Assembly: GCA_950295325.1 (NCBI GenBank)
Contig: OX485808.1
Span: 8,742,501-8,806,500, forward strand
Reading direction: 5' to 3'
Source: Polytrichum commune
Taxonomy: Eukaryota > Streptophyta > Polytrichopsida > Polytrichales > Polytrichaceae
Length of the DNA: 64,000 nucleotides
Numbering within the stretch: position 1 is the stretch's first letter; every line of letters begins with the position of its first letter. A program made the translations under genes and the position numbers. Shown here in pieces: positions 22,710 to 34,727 of the stretch. The notes beneath the pieces were generated by a model. It was not told where the DNA came from and ran no database searches. It saw only the letters and a program-made list of their open reading frames with translations.

Positions 22710-22976
22710 CTTCGCATTGTTATTGAAGACGGAAATTTGTTCTTTAAAAAAGAAAGGACCACGGCTTATAAGTTAAGGCTGAAATATGTTATGGTGACGC
22801 GTGATTCCATGTGACCCTTTCTTTTTAAACTAAAAAATTCTGAGCACTCGAACAATGGTGTCGAAGTTTCTTGTGGGTTGCAGCTGACATGGAAGACTTC
22901 ATTAGGTTGTTAGGTTTTGTTAGTAGATTTGTGCTTCTAAAGTTAACGTAAATTCTAATGGGCAATGCACATGGGC

Positions 22977-24314
22977 GGACGCTAAACCTCCCCCTACGAA
23001 CTTTTATAGGGAGGTCGATACGGACCGGGGCCTGCGATCCAGTGCCTTTAGGCAGCCCCTATGAAACAAATCTAAAATTTTCAAATCCCGACCGAAAATT
23101 GTTGTCCACTCCGCTTGACTTTCGAAAATAAAATCGCCCTTGCATTCTTGAAGGCCGGTTGTTCATATAAACATCCATATTGAGTGCACTTCATCTTCAA
23201 GGTCCAAAATTCAATATATATGTTCACTTCCATTGAGTAAATAAGTAATTGATTGGGATTTCATTTTCGAAGTGAAACTGTCAATAAAGCATGTAATTAG
23301 CTTGGAAGTAAAAAATATTACAAAACCTTCGTTAGCATTGAGGTTATACTTTTTGTGACCTACCATTGAAAGGGTCTTTGTCATTCTAAAATGGAACTAA
23401 ATTTAGTGTTTTATTTTGAGCAAGTTTGTTTTATAATATTGTAGTTAATGCCTTCTATTTCCACAAGTATTCACACACATTGAAACTAATTAAGTGTGAG
23501 TGAATGTAGTTAAGTCTATTTGAACATAACTAAACCCAATTAAATCAGAAAGTATGATTACCAAATTAATGCAGCCTAAGTAATTATAAAATGTACTAAC
23601 TGGAATTTATCGTGATTTAATTCAGATATGAGGAATGATGTGCTTAATTACACTTTTTTAGGCTTCATTACACTTAATTAGGATAAATGCACTTACTTGC
23701 ACTTAATCAGGCTTCATTACTTCGAATGTGTATGAATACTTATAGAAACCTAGGCCTTGCACTCAATTACTTTCCAATACGGTTATTTACACTTAATTAC
23801 ATTCAATCACACTTTATTAGTTTGAATGTATATAAATATTTGTGGAAATACAAGGCATCAACTAAAATAGTATAAAAATAAACATACTAAAATAAAACAC
23901 TAATTTCAGTTCCCTTCCAATGGTAAGTCACCAAAATTATAACCTTAGTGCTAACGATGGTTTTGTAAGATTTTTTACTTCCAAGTTAATTACACGCTTT
24001 ATTGACGGTTTTACTTCGAAAATGAAATCCCAATCAAACGCTTATTTACTCAATGGAAGTGAACATATATATTGGGTTTTTGGACCTTGAAGATGAAGTG
24101 CACTCAATATGGGCTATATGGACAAGCGGCCTTCAAGAATGCAAGGGAAATTCTATTTTTTTGAAGTTAGGTGGAACGGGCAGTAGTTTTTGGTCAGGAT
24201 TTGGATATTTTAGATTTGTTTCGTGGGGGTTGCCTGGAGTTGCCGAATCGTGGGCCCTGACCCCTATCCACCTCCCCTTGAAAAGTTCGTAGGGGGTGGT
24301 TTAGCATCCACCGT
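22977..24314. mobile_element. 1.34-kb foldback element with 10-bp target duplication (Mutator-like)
   Basis: Two long arms are inverted copies of each other over most of the element, leaving only a short spacer around 23560-23640. The outer ends read GCTAAACCTCCCCCTACGAAC on the left (after GGAC) and its near-complement GTTCGTAGGGGGTGGTTTAGC on the right. Further in, TTCACTTCCATTGAGTAAAT pairs with ATTTACTCAATGGAAGTGAA. Flanks are the direct repeat GCACATGGGC at 22967-22976 and 24315-24324. Long inverted arms with a 9-10-bp duplication fit foldback-type Mutator-like elements. No transposase is encoded. The transcript could fold into a very long hairpin. Confidence 0.85.
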
Positions 24315-24485
24315 GCACATGGGCATTATAAGTTTCCAGGTAAATTTGTTGTCAATAATTTCTTAATTTTTTTAAAAAATGGGCAAATTTTTTTTTTGGT
24401 CTATCATTACTTGGGCGCCAAAAAAAAGTCCAAATTCTCATCTCAACGTTGCGAGATTGATTTGGTTCATAGATGCCTACTTACT

Positions 24486-24725
24486 GAAGAGAGGGAATTA
24501 TCACATACAAGCATACATCTCATTCATTTAACGTAAATGCCTTGAAATAGTATGTAGTCCGGAGGTTACCTTTTTTAGTTCATTTGACACAAGAAATAAG
24601 TTTAAAGACTCTGAATTAGTTTAGTCCAAGTCATTCAAGATGAATCAGCCACAAAACTATAGGGGTCAACTTTTTATGTTGAATGGATAAGAGCTACACT
24701 CATATGCGATAATTCCCTCTCCTCG
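24486..24725. mobile_element. 240-bp MITE with 8-bp direct flanks
   Basis: Starts GAAGAGAGGGAATTATC and ends GATAATTCCCTCTCCTCG, inverted except for one or two bases. TACTTACT flanks it at 24478-24485 and 24726-24733. An 8-bp duplication suggests a hAT-derived MITE, though 9 bp with one mismatch cannot be excluded. Related, more decayed sequence lies at about 24765-24990 and 37012-37250 (shared words TTGAAATAGTATG, GACACAA and TTTTTATGTTGGATG). Confidence 0.7.
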
Positions 24726-25129
24726 TACTTACTCAACATATTTCCACTCCCATGAACGTCCTTTTCGAAGGGAATTATGCCGACTCTAAATCCTAAACCT
24801 TCTCCCCATCCAACATAAATTCTTGGTCCCCCTCCCCATAGGTTTGCGACCGATTCATCTCAAATGACTCAGACTCTACTAACTAGGATTCTTTAGAGCT
24901 AACACGTGTGTCCATTCCACTAGAAATAGTAACATAGTTCAAGATTTTTATGTTGGATGAATGAGAGGTAGTTTTGGATGCCAAATTCATCTTTTTCCCT
25001 TTCTAATATAGTACAATGATCATGGATATCCAATGCACATAGGGACCAAAACGAAATGAAGCATTTCAATGACCAGACGATTGTGATTGAGTTGGCTCAA
25101 ATTTCTGCATGTTTATTACAATGGCCATA

Positions 25130-25600
25130 TTAACATGTGGCCACATGCCATGACCATGAATGTTGTGAGGACCCTTGAAACTCATCCAAAGACCATATCA
25201 CGAACTTTGTGTGATAACACATCGTCGAGTTAAATGTAGAGATGTGTGTGACCGGACTCTTCACTACCATCTTATCCGTGTGTATTCTCCCACACACAAA
25301 AAATAAATAATTCAAAGGGTAATTGTGAGATTCTAAAGTGTGATGGTTTCTTGATTTTTTTTATTAGCCATGTTTCTTTGAGGTGGGCATGACCATGAAA
25401 CCGTATCTATTTCATGCCACGTAGGGCTTCACACACGTTTCCCATCCATTCAAAGTTCCTTGGTTCCAAAGGCCCTTGTGAAGCTCTTAGTGTAAGGTGA
25501 AGTTGGATGGTCTCGGCCTCTTCCACCAACCAACAAGACTCAAGAGATTTCATCATAAGCTTCCAAATGGTAGGATATAGGAAAGCATATGATGTAATTA
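25130..25600. mobile_element. Tourist-like MITE, strongly diverged fragment
   Basis: Words shared with the better Tourist-like copies include GACCATGAATGTTGTGAGGAC, CTCATCCAAAG, GTGTGACCGGAC, GACCATGAAACCGTATC and GGTCTCGGCC followed by TTCCACCAA. Terminal repeats are not intact. Another fragment with GTTCACGGTCACGGGCCTC lies near 25800. Confidence 0.45.
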
Positions 25601-26224
25601 CTACACCTATTGGTGTATAATGTAATCACCATTCAAAATGTGTTTTATAAATATGTAGCACTTTTTCTTTCCGTTAATATGATATAACACCCAATAAAGG
25701 ATGAGAACATAGTAATGATATGATTATGACAACATCAATTGAGATTCATGATATTATTTTGGTGAACACTTATCCTCCGTAAGGATTCTTATGTTTAGAG
25801 TTCACGGTCACGGGCCTCAAGCTCTAGTGTAAAGCGCCCCTAGCTTACAATACCTCATTATTGCACCATTAAAAACACCCGACTTGGAGTGTTTGTCCTA
25901 TGCAATCAAGTGGTGGTTGAGATGGAGAGAAAACCGTGAATGTCGCACACGTCATTTAAGCTTAAGTCAATGACAAGGGTGGAACTACCCACTCCTCCAC
26001 ATCTTTCATCTCTTATTGATCTTATTAATCTTAAGGGAGATGTGCCTTAAATGGTTACCTTTTCTTCCCACTATCCCACTTCTCCTAGGATATGAAACAC
26101 GGCCATCGGTGCACGACGGCCCTCGCAAATCCAAAACTTCAAATCGAGAGCATAGCCACTTTCCTCTCAATTTCCGAAGCTCATACCAATATCTTATTCA
26201 TCTTCAAAGTGAAGAGCTTCCCTT

Positions 26225-26455
26225 GTGCTCATTCAATGGTCACATAGGTCTCCTCCCTCCCCAAAATCAAGTTGATTGTTGAGCCTAGAATGGTTACCAT
26301 GATCTGAGCACGCACTCCAATTTCTCTTAAGCGCGTGACATTTTTATCCGTTCTTGGATCCACATCAATCAACATACCACTTAAATATAAGTGTCCAAAT
26401 CGTATTAATGATTGATTTAAACACATCTACCTTAGTTCATAAATCTTACAAACCA
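26225..26455. repeat. Dispersed repeat, also present in GST intron 3
   Basis: Same-orientation relative of 9610-9835. It lies in DNA otherwise without recognisable genes (25600-26690); two open frames of 65-88 codons here overlap it and carry no known motif. Confidence 0.5.
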
Positions 26456-26691
26456 AACAAAATGGCAATAAGTAGAATAAGGTTTTGGAGGGTTGTTGAG
26501 AAATCATAGGAATACACCAATCAAAGTGACCCTATTAGGGTGTGGCATGTATTCACAACACGTGAACTTTGTGTGGGACTACCGGAAGAGCGAGGCTTGT
26601 TCATCATTGAAGTGACAAATTCTTCTTCTTTATTTCCATGAAGCTATTTGTAAGGCTTCTTCCAAATGTTAATAATATCTCCTTGCTACTA

Positions 26692-27667
26692 CACTAAATA
26701 TTGTATTTAGTTTCACCGATTCTATTTTTCCTGCTCAACATTAATTGTAAACTGTTTGTGTAGTGTCACCAACACTAAATGTAAACCCAAAAATGATTTG
26801 TCATTCCTCGTGAAAATAATTTAAGCTTTATAGATGTACAATGTTGCATTACCGTCACTTACTAAATGGTTTTTTCGTCCAAATTTCAATTATCCATGAC
26901 AACATTTCATCACAAAAATGTTAGGATATAGAACATACCAAACTTTGTTTCAACAATTGGCATTTGAATGAACTAGGAATAAATCGGAATATCGATACTT
27001 GTAAACTTAGGGCCACTTCACACATGAGCCAAGAGTTGTGACCTTGTAATTGTGAGGACCCTTGACTCTCATCCAAAGGCCGTACCATGGTTGTTGGGAA
27101 AGCCGTTTTATGTAGTCACGGGCCCTCAAGGATAGTGTGAAGTGAGAATGGACCATGTTGCGGGACCATTGCATCTCCTGTTGGCGGACAAAAAAAAGGA
27201 GAGGATTTGGTTTAATATAATATGTCTCAAACTCTATCAATTTGAGAGAATTATTTGGTGGTGTTTGTCTATCTTGTAATTTATCATGGAATTTGCCCTG
27301 CAATTTGTCGTGTTGGAAAAAATATTAGAAAAATCATGGTCTCCCATAATTTGTGTCAGACCCACCTCTTGGAGGTGGGCCTAACGGGAAATTCCGGGAG
27401 ACCATGAAACCTTATCCATAGTCCCTCGTGTAGGACTCCATGTAGACTTTTCATTCATGAAGTCTTCTTTGGGCCTTTGGGCCTTTACCTTTGTGTGTGA
27501 AGTAAACTTGGACGGTCTCTGCCCTTTCAACCAATGAGAGCTCTTAGATTGCAATTGTCACAAGCCTTCAGTCTTGTGTGTGAAGTGACCTTTCATCATA
27601 ACACGAGTCGTTAGAAAAACTACCACAGTGACATAACACACCATTTGACACTAAACACAATATTTAG
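26692..27667. mobile_element. CACTAAAT-family MITE split by a Tourist-like MITE
   Basis: The left part, 26692-27006, starts CACTAAATATTGTATTTAG and the right part, about 27591-27667, ends GACACTAAACACAATATTTAG. Between them lies the Tourist-like copy at 27010-27590. The interior words match the 52168 copy: GTGTAGTGTCACCAACACTA, TGTCATTCCTCGTGAAA, TGACAACATTTCATCAC and CCACAGTGACATAA. This dates the Tourist insertion as the later event. Confidence 0.75.
27010..27590. mobile_element. Tourist-like MITE, copy 2, nested
   Basis: Starts GGGCCACTTCACACATGAGC after TTA and ends TTGTGTGTGAAGTGACC before TTT. The interior holds GTCTCCCATAATTTGTG, CACCTCTTGGAGGTGGGCC and GGTCTCTGCCCTTTCAACCA, matching other copies. 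It interrupts the CACTAAAT-family copy. Confidence 0.75.
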
Positions 27668-27709
27668 AGCATTGTTTTATGCTCCCAACTTGGCACTTAG
27701 GGCCACTTC

Positions 27710-28201
27710 ACACACGAGCTAAGAGCTGTGACCATGAAATTGCGAGAGCCCAAAAGAAAGTGTCCGAAGGCCGTCCTAAGACACCTCCAAAATCATGTAG
27801 TATGGTCACAAACCTTCAAGTGTAGTGTGAAGTCATATGTGACCGGACCCCCAACCAAATGTTATTTCAATGAATGTCTATTCACGCGGGTCCTCACACA
27901 TGATAAAACAAAATAAACCAACGGTTGTGAGCGTTCGGAGTGCCATGGTCTCCCAACGGTTTTGTGTTAGGCCTACCTCCAAGAGGTGGTTTTTGAAAAC
28001 AGTCCAAGTGACCATGAACCATGCTCCATTCAATGCCATGTAGGACTCCACGTCGACTTTACATCCATCTCGCATCCACATACTCCCTTGGTCCCTCAAG
28101 CATAGTGTGAAGCGAACTCGGACCGACTCCGCCGTTTCCACCAATGAGAGTGCTTGAAGTGAACTGGTCACGGGCTCTCAGTCCCGTGTGTGAAGTGGCC
28201 C
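27710..28201. mobile_element. Tourist-like (PIF/Harbinger) MITE, best copy, 492 bp
   Basis: Terminal inverted repeats are GGGCCACTTCACACACGAG on the left and the near-complement CCGTGTGTGAAGTGGCCC on the right. TTA flanks both sides at 27707-27709 and 28202-28204, the target duplication typical of PIF/Harbinger elements and their Tourist MITEs. The interior has further GTGAAGT/ACTTCAC words that fold internally. No open reading frame of interest. Confidence 0.88.
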
Positions 28202-28204
28202 TTA

Positions 28205-29332
28205 TACAAGTCACAACTTACAAACGGCCAACTGGCCTGGCATTTGTTGAATCTCCAGCTTCAAGTTTCGTGACGCGACAGTGGGAGTCAGCCCTCGAAG
28301 GACACCTCGGGACACTGTTGTGAGCTGCTTATTATTATGTATATCTAAATCATTGGAACTCGTGACAATCGACTTCCGGAGCCACGTCCCTAAGTTTGAG
28401 TGCCGACAATATAATGAGCACTTGCGAAGCGTGTATTAATATGTTACTATAATGTCATGTGATCGAGCATCTGCCACCCTCTATGTTGGAGGCACACTTA
28501 TATGTGGTGCATGGGATTCCAAATGCCCTCGACTCGGTCCGACGTCACAAATCCTCGAAACTCCCGTCCTAAACTACGCCTTCAAAACCCAAGGTACATC
28601 ATGCCTATGTACTCTCATACTTATCAAATTGGGGAAGGCTTCGTGGCAACCGACTAAAGATCGACGTCCTATAGGTCGATGCTTGATTCATCGCACTTTA
28701 AGACCAATGTGTACATGTGGAGTTTTTGGAAGTTAATAATTGAAGGACGAATATGTTCTAAGAGGAGGTTTTGGAGCTGCAAGAAATTTGCAATGTTTTC
28801 ACCTTCAGCTTACATGGTTGTCACAAATCCTTGGCTTTCTTAAAGGACCAAGGGGGGGGGGAGGGGGGAGGTTTACATTCTTATGTACATATCATGGTTT
28901 CCAAAGTGGCTTAGGGTTTGTGGGAAACCATACGAAAATTTATCTCCTATAGCTTTATGGTTGTTTCACCTCAACTAACTTTATTACAATAATTTAGGGT
29001 ACAATATGTGTTAAAATAACAATTTCAAGCTATAAGAGGTTCCCCACATTTTTACCTCCGACTTCCATTCGCCACAAATCCTTCGCCCTACTCATCTAAT
29101 TTACTACATATTGTGCACCAAAAATTATGTGGAAAATCATAAATTTAACTCGTAAAGAATGAGGATATATTGCACATTGGAAGATGATTTATAAAAGCAT
29201 GTTGCTAAACGTCTTTTGAGAATATTAAGATCGTACATCCTAGTGGTCAAATCATTCTAGAAATTTTCATGTTTAGTTTAGAAATAACTACATCATGAAT
29301 ACAACATAAATGCAAGTTGCATTCATAACATT
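28205..29332. other. Intergenic; long G tract at 28852-28868
   Basis: No gene or element is recognisable. Ten G's, one A and six G's follow one another at 28852-28868. Open frames of 70-94 codons show no motif. Confidence 0.4.
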
Positions 29333-29455
29333 ATTCAAATCCATAACATTATTCTATGGGACTAACAGTATCCCACGGAGTATTCACGGATATCCAGGGA
29401 TCATATGTGGAGGATTGTCAGTCCCACATAACATTGTTATGGATTGAATAACATT
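29333..29455. repeat. Foldback inverted repeat of about 120 bp
   Basis: ATTCAAATCCATAACATTAT on the left pairs with ATAACATTGTTATGGATTGAAT-type sequence on the right, followed inward by TGGGACTAACAGTATCCCAC against GGATTGTCAGTCCCACA. Arms of about 45 bp surround a short loop. It is probably a small MITE; its target duplication is obscured by surrounding CATAACATTATT repeats. Confidence 0.55.
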
Positions 29456-29972
29456 ATGTTCTTCTAATGAGACACTTGATGTAAAACTTGGCTAGATTCA
29501 TATACACTACAAAGTCATAGAATGTGATTTGTTCTTCGATTCACATACTTGTCAAAATGTTGTGTGAGATCTAAACACTCTCCATGATACATGCAGGATA
29601 ACAATCGGTAGCTTTTTTGTGATCAAGCTTTTGGAGATGATCAACTAGTCGCTAATTTTGAGCAAGCTTTGTGCCATTTTGGTCCCTTTGTAGGCCAATA
29701 AGTTTTAGTTTTGGTGGTAGACTCACCGGCGGTCCAAAGTTGGGACTTGGACTCATTAAAGATACCCAAGGTTCTCTCGGTTGTATGGAAAGTGCCATAA
29801 TGACCAAACTCCATGGGACCATTGATGGCCCGTATGGCGTGCACATGGGATGGCCGCTTTTGATGCTCTTTATAAGGCTTGAAAGTATGCCCGACATTCA
29901 CAAGCCAAGTATTGTCTCTTGTGGGCCCATGTTGATTTCCTTAAAAAAAACATATATTTTTTGGGGGAACAC
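29456..29972. other. Intergenic, no recognisable feature
   Basis: Overlapping open frames on both strands at 29641-29985 look like chance; no domain motif was seen. Confidence 0.35.
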
Positions 29973-30116
29973 AGAAGGCATATGATCACCTAGCTAGTTT
30001 TTTCCATCAAGTAGAGAGAAGGTCTCACAGTCGGGAATTAAACTGTCAACCACTCCATTTCATTTTGGGTACCTCTCCACTACCATCCGGTCGCTTAGGG
30101 TCATCTTAAACCAACC
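29973..30116 (-). repeat. SINE-like fragment, decayed copy
   Basis: Matches the better copy at 40235-40408: AGAAGGC, a CACCT..CTAGTTTT phrase, GTCAAGTAGAGAG-like, TCTCACAGTCGGGAATT, GGGTACCTCTCCAC and a TTAGGGTCAT phrase. Its pol III B-box region is degraded. Confidence 0.4.
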
Positions 30117-31319
30117 CATGTCAATTCCATGAGATTTGAATGTTTGATTTCCACCATGTACCTAGTCAATGTTATCAGGTGTTAATTTCACAGTCATGGT
30201 TGAAACGAGCCTCAAACCTTCGTAGTTGCAAACCTATATTCTACGAAACTATCAAGCTTAAGAACCATTAGTTTACATTAGTTTGGACATTTTGTGTGCC
30301 AAAATTGAGCTTGATACCATGCCACATTTAGAACAAAAAAACCACATATTCCAAGTAATCCTATCATGACATGTGGCATTGACACTCTGAAAATAAATTT
30401 TTATGGCGTGTGTGTGTGCGCGCGCTTGTTTGTATACTCGGAAATCAAAAAGCTACAAGGTTGTCTTGTGTGGGCTGGTTTGGGATTTATGGCCTCTATG
30501 TAAACTTGTCCATTGGGGATGACATGACTGGATAACCCTTGAGGGTTGGGAGGCTCTTTTACCATGTACGGCCATTTGGGCACATGTGATGTAGGTCATC
30601 CAGTCATGGAGATCTACAACTTAAGTTGGGGATGACACAAATTGTGCTCTAGGGAAGTCATTCCCCTTCCCGAACTCTAGAACGCCACCTCGTGCACGAA
30701 ACATTTACGAACTCTAACCAAAACAAGGCTCCTACATGCTTAAGGTTTTAATTTGTTCATATTTTGCTCCACTAGACTAATTTGGTGTCATTTATACCAT
30801 TACTCAAAATCAAGTAATGTGAATCCAATCAATTACAAGCTATACAACAAATCACAATGTTTTCACCTTCCTAATGGGTGTATATACAAATTCTTGGCTA
30901 CGTGGGTGGGCCATAATAGTTCGAAGAAAGTTTTACAAGAGAAATTTAATTTCCACTATATGATCAATATTCATGGGTGGTACTTTCATGACTGAGTATG
31001 GTCAACCGGCCTTAATGCTTCACTTATGTAAAACGGCTTGAAGTTCACAATGTCTATGTAAACCCATTGATTATGGGTGAAGGGGCTATAGTTAAAAAAA
31101 AGATAATAAAAAAAACATGTTGAGGGTGGATTTATCCAACTAACTTTTGTTAGACTAATTTGGGTCTTTGATGCTATTTTTGAAGTCATGTGCACTATAA
31201 ATAATCATTCTTTATGTCATAAAACAACTCACTACATTTAGACCTTCATAATGGATGTGATTATGCAAATGCCACAAATCCCTAGCCGTGTAAACTTAGT
31301 TTCTATGTATGTACGTAAA
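30117..31319. other. Intergenic with fragments of the 315-bp repeat family
   Basis: No gene. TTTTCACCTTCCTAATGGGTG at about 30859 and a GACCTTCATAATGGATGTGA phrase near 31241 are remnants of the repeat arrayed at 20756-21660. A GTGTGTGTGCGCGCGC microsatellite-like run lies at about 30409-30424. Confidence 0.4.
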
Positions 31320-31594
31320 GTAGAGGGTGCTAAAACCAACACCCTAACATCTTGCATAATAAGTACACACTGACACTGAGATTGTTCATCATGTGAACAT
31401 CAAGGCCCCCTAACGGTTTTGGTAATCTGCCAATGTAACTTTGAACCCTTACAAGTATTGCATACGAAATCCAAAGAAGAATACTTTGGTGCATTGGAAT
31501 CCCCTTTCAATTGCTAGTAAGAGAGACTTCAATTTGTCCAATCTTAATAGTATATATACTCAACGCTTAAAGTGACGGTTTTAGCACCCTCTAC
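31320..31594. mobile_element. 275-bp inverted-repeat MITE, unassigned
   Basis: The left end GTAGAGGGTGCTAAAACC at 31320-31337 is an exact inverted match to the right end GGTTTTAGCACCCTCTAC at 31577-31594. Outside, the match continues loosely (GTAAA against TTAC). No clear target duplication was found, so the superfamily is open. The interior has no coding potential. Confidence 0.75.
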
Positions 31595-33081
31595 CTTACA
31601 TATGTCCTAGGGGGTGGATTATTCATACCATGTACAAACTAACGTGAGTGTAAGAAGGGGCATTATTTGAGGCATTAGCGTACATAATATACATAAGCGA
31701 GAGGTATTAGTTTTTTCTAGTGTGTACATTTAAAAATGTTATTATTAAGACTTTTGAAGTTAAGGTGTTTCATCCATTGTTGTCATGTGGCAATAGTCCT
31801 TAATGACACCCTTGTCCATTCTTGTTAGGATTTGCATTTGGGTTTTGGGACAAGCTAGAGGCCCTTGGAGTGCACATGGGATCCCTTGAGATTTGCTCTC
31901 TAGATTGTGGCTATATTATTGTGCTCTTGTATTCATTTGTTTGATGCAATTAACAAGTCACATGCTATGAATGAAAAAAATTATTCAAAGACTCTCTCAT
32001 TAGAAAGTGAACATGGATTGCAAATGCTATGAAGGCATATTTAGTTCATGACATACATAATTTGTATATGTAGTGGAGACATTTATCACATTAAATTGAA
32101 AAACTTGAACTAAATACATGAGTCCATTTTTGAGCATGTATATAAGGGATTTAATTTCACAATGATCCACACACGTCATTTAGGTTTCCAATGAAGAGTC
32201 CCCCCTCCCCCCCCCCCCCGGCATGTATATATGTACGCTCTAAAACTCTGTAATATCACACATGTGGCAACCAAAGTGCATGTAATATTAAAGAGTTTTG
32301 GTAGTGTTAACAAGGGCAACATTGTTATGTCGAAATTGACAAATTCATACATGGGACACATATTATCTCCCAAAGTTGCACACGTACACAAAGCTCAAAC
32401 TTTCTAAGCTATGTTTGATGAAGTTTTCATGACAACAAGTACAAAATGGTGAGAATAAGTAAAAGTACAAAAAGAGACCCTCTTGAATCCCTCAAACACC
32501 CCCAAGAAAAGCACACGCCATCCCAACTCCCCATTTACCAATCACTAGAACTAGGATAGATACAATCACAACATTTGAAAACCTATTCTAACACATCACT
32601 CGATCTTGCAACCCTCTTAATCTTAGCAGCGACGCATAACATTATTCAATCGAGTCTATATGCTAGGTGAGGCTCGCAATTATATTTTGTTTATTCTCAC
32701 ATCATAACACTGTACTGGCATAGTCACATTGGGTGGGGCAGTGTACTAATATTATTAGAATAAACGGTTGATAGTAGTTGAATATTGTTATGTGGTTCCA
32801 AATTTAAGGTTTAGTAAAAAAAATTCCTCTCGCACTCGTCATAATTGACATATGCCTTTCGACACTGCACTCCACATGTGCCCTTGCAGCAATGCACACG
32901 ACACATGCCATCGGTTGTTGATGACTTGTTGGTTTGAGAGTAGACTTCAGTAGCATGTGATTCAACACAAGTGCAAAAAAGGGTTGCACAAAAATGTATG
33001 CTTGAGACACTCATGGCCACATTTATAGTAGAGGCACCTTTTCCCGATCAAGACCCCATCAACAACTACGGGGTGGTAGAA
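31595..33081. other. Intergenic; C tract at 32207-32219
   Basis: No gene or element is recognisable in this AT-rich stretch. A run of six C's, a T and thirteen C's occupies 32200-32219. Confidence 0.4.
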
Positions 33082-33191
33082 TTTCGACTAGGCTAGGATT
33101 GAATTTCGATTAGGCTGGGACTCGATTTTGATTAGGTTGGGACTCGATTTTGATTAGGTTGGGACTAAGTTTCAATTAGGCTGGAACTAAT
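33082..33191. repeat. 22-bp minisatellite, five units
   Basis: Five consecutive 22-bp units of the form TTTTGATTAGGTTGGGACTC plus two bases run without gaps. The middle units are nearly identical and the outer two more diverged. Confidence 0.85.
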
Positions 33192-33685
33192 AGTGCCATG
33201 ACACATATCCTACTTTCAAAGGAGGAGTGAACAATTAAACAAAACAATATTGGCATACTCCAAACATTGGTAATATGTTGGGGCCAACTTTTGGCTTCCA
33301 AAAATTTACAATAGATTCAATATAAGCATTAAAATTACCCAAAAAAGAATGCAATCCTCTTGATGCCTATCTTCCTACACGGCGTTGAAGATGTCGTGTA
33401 GTTATTTGTCCCCGAATAGGTGGGTAGTTTGCTTCCATGCGAAGAAAAAAAATTAAAAAAATTAAAAATATATATCATACTTCTCCAGATCTGGTGCAAA
33501 ATCTCTTAAGTTATGAGTAGAGTAGAGTTGAGGATGTCTGTCTGAATACATGTCTGTAAGACTACCACCTTGCAACCATCCGTGTGCAGATTGGTGTTGC
33601 AATCACCATAGCCGGGGCAGACACGTGACCCCCCTACACTTGCCTCCTTCAGTGGTGCACTTGGCACTGGAATTCACATGATACA

Positions 33686-33793
33686 TAATACATGTATTAT
33701 GACTCTTTATGAATATAAATAAATAATATTAATCTTTATGAATATATTAATACATATTATTAATCTTTGTGAATTAATTAATACATGTACTAC
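33686..33793. repeat. AT-rich palindromic repeat patch
   Basis: Degenerate copies of TAATCTTTATGAATATA and of TTAATACATGTA follow one another, with several short self-complementary words such as TAATACATGTATTA. Downstream, 33800-33950 is more GC-rich but shows no recognisable gene. Confidence 0.5.
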
Positions 33794-34340
33794 AGTAGTA
33801 GCCACCCCTGCTGCATTGCAACACCACGCCTGTCTCGGTCTTCCCGTTTTGCCTTGTTTGCAGGTGGTGAAGAAACCAGGCAACTCCCTTCCTTCCTTGC
33901 ACACGGCACCACGAGGACCCACCCCCGGGGTGCCAACTATTATGTAGTGCAAAATCATTTCGTAACATATTATTCATCTATATTATCCTTGTACATTCGT
34001 ACCAAAGAATAGTTTTAAGGAACTTAGAATGGAGTGATGTAGTGCACACTGAGACCGTCCATAATACGTGATAAGTTTTTGGTTTGAATGTGTCTATGTG
34101 TTATAGTACATCAATAGTTTGAAAATAATGTGGACTTTCTCTTGGACAGGGGGGGGGGGGCTTGTTCATAATTTGGTCTCCATCAGACCTAATTATAATT
34201 TAGGTGATCTAATTGTTTTTTGAAGATGATCTAGATTGTTTTGGCTTTTAAGTCCTGACTCTAACTCTCTTCCCAACTTCTCTCAGTGGCTTCTCTCCCG
34301 CTTCTCTTTTAAAACTCTTGAACCCAAAATAGTTTGAAAC

Positions 34341-34500
34341 ATAATCTAGATTATATGTATGATTGTGTGTACATAATCTAGATTGTATGTATGATTTTGT
34401 GTACATAATCTAGATTGTATGTATGATTGTGTGTACATAATCTAGATTGTATGTATGATTGTGTGTACATAATCTAGATTGTATGTATGATTGTGTGTAC
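34341..34500. repeat. 32-bp minisatellite, five units
   Basis: Five contiguous 32-bp units begin ATAATCTAGATT, continue GTATGTATGATTGTG and end TGTAC. Only two or three single-base differences separate the units, which indicates recent expansion. A sixth unit starts at 34501 and diverges after nine bases. Confidence 0.93.
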
Positions 34501-34727
34501 ATAATCTCTGCCTTTGTGAAAGTTTTGGACGAGCCTCCTGTAATGATTTGTTTGAGTTGCCACCCCGGGGAGCCATTGTTCATCACCATCACTTCACTAC
34601 CGCCGACAACCATCTCACAAATGTCTCACAGATACACCACCACCGTTAGATCAAAGAAGACTGCAAGATCGAGAACCCTATTCCGACCCTCACCAAACCC
34701 AAAACCCAACTTGCATTGTTGAGTTGA

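Noticed and set aside
29641-29985. Reading frames of 81-104 codons on both strands
   Set aside because: No domain motif, no splice context, and both strands are equally open, which suggests chance.
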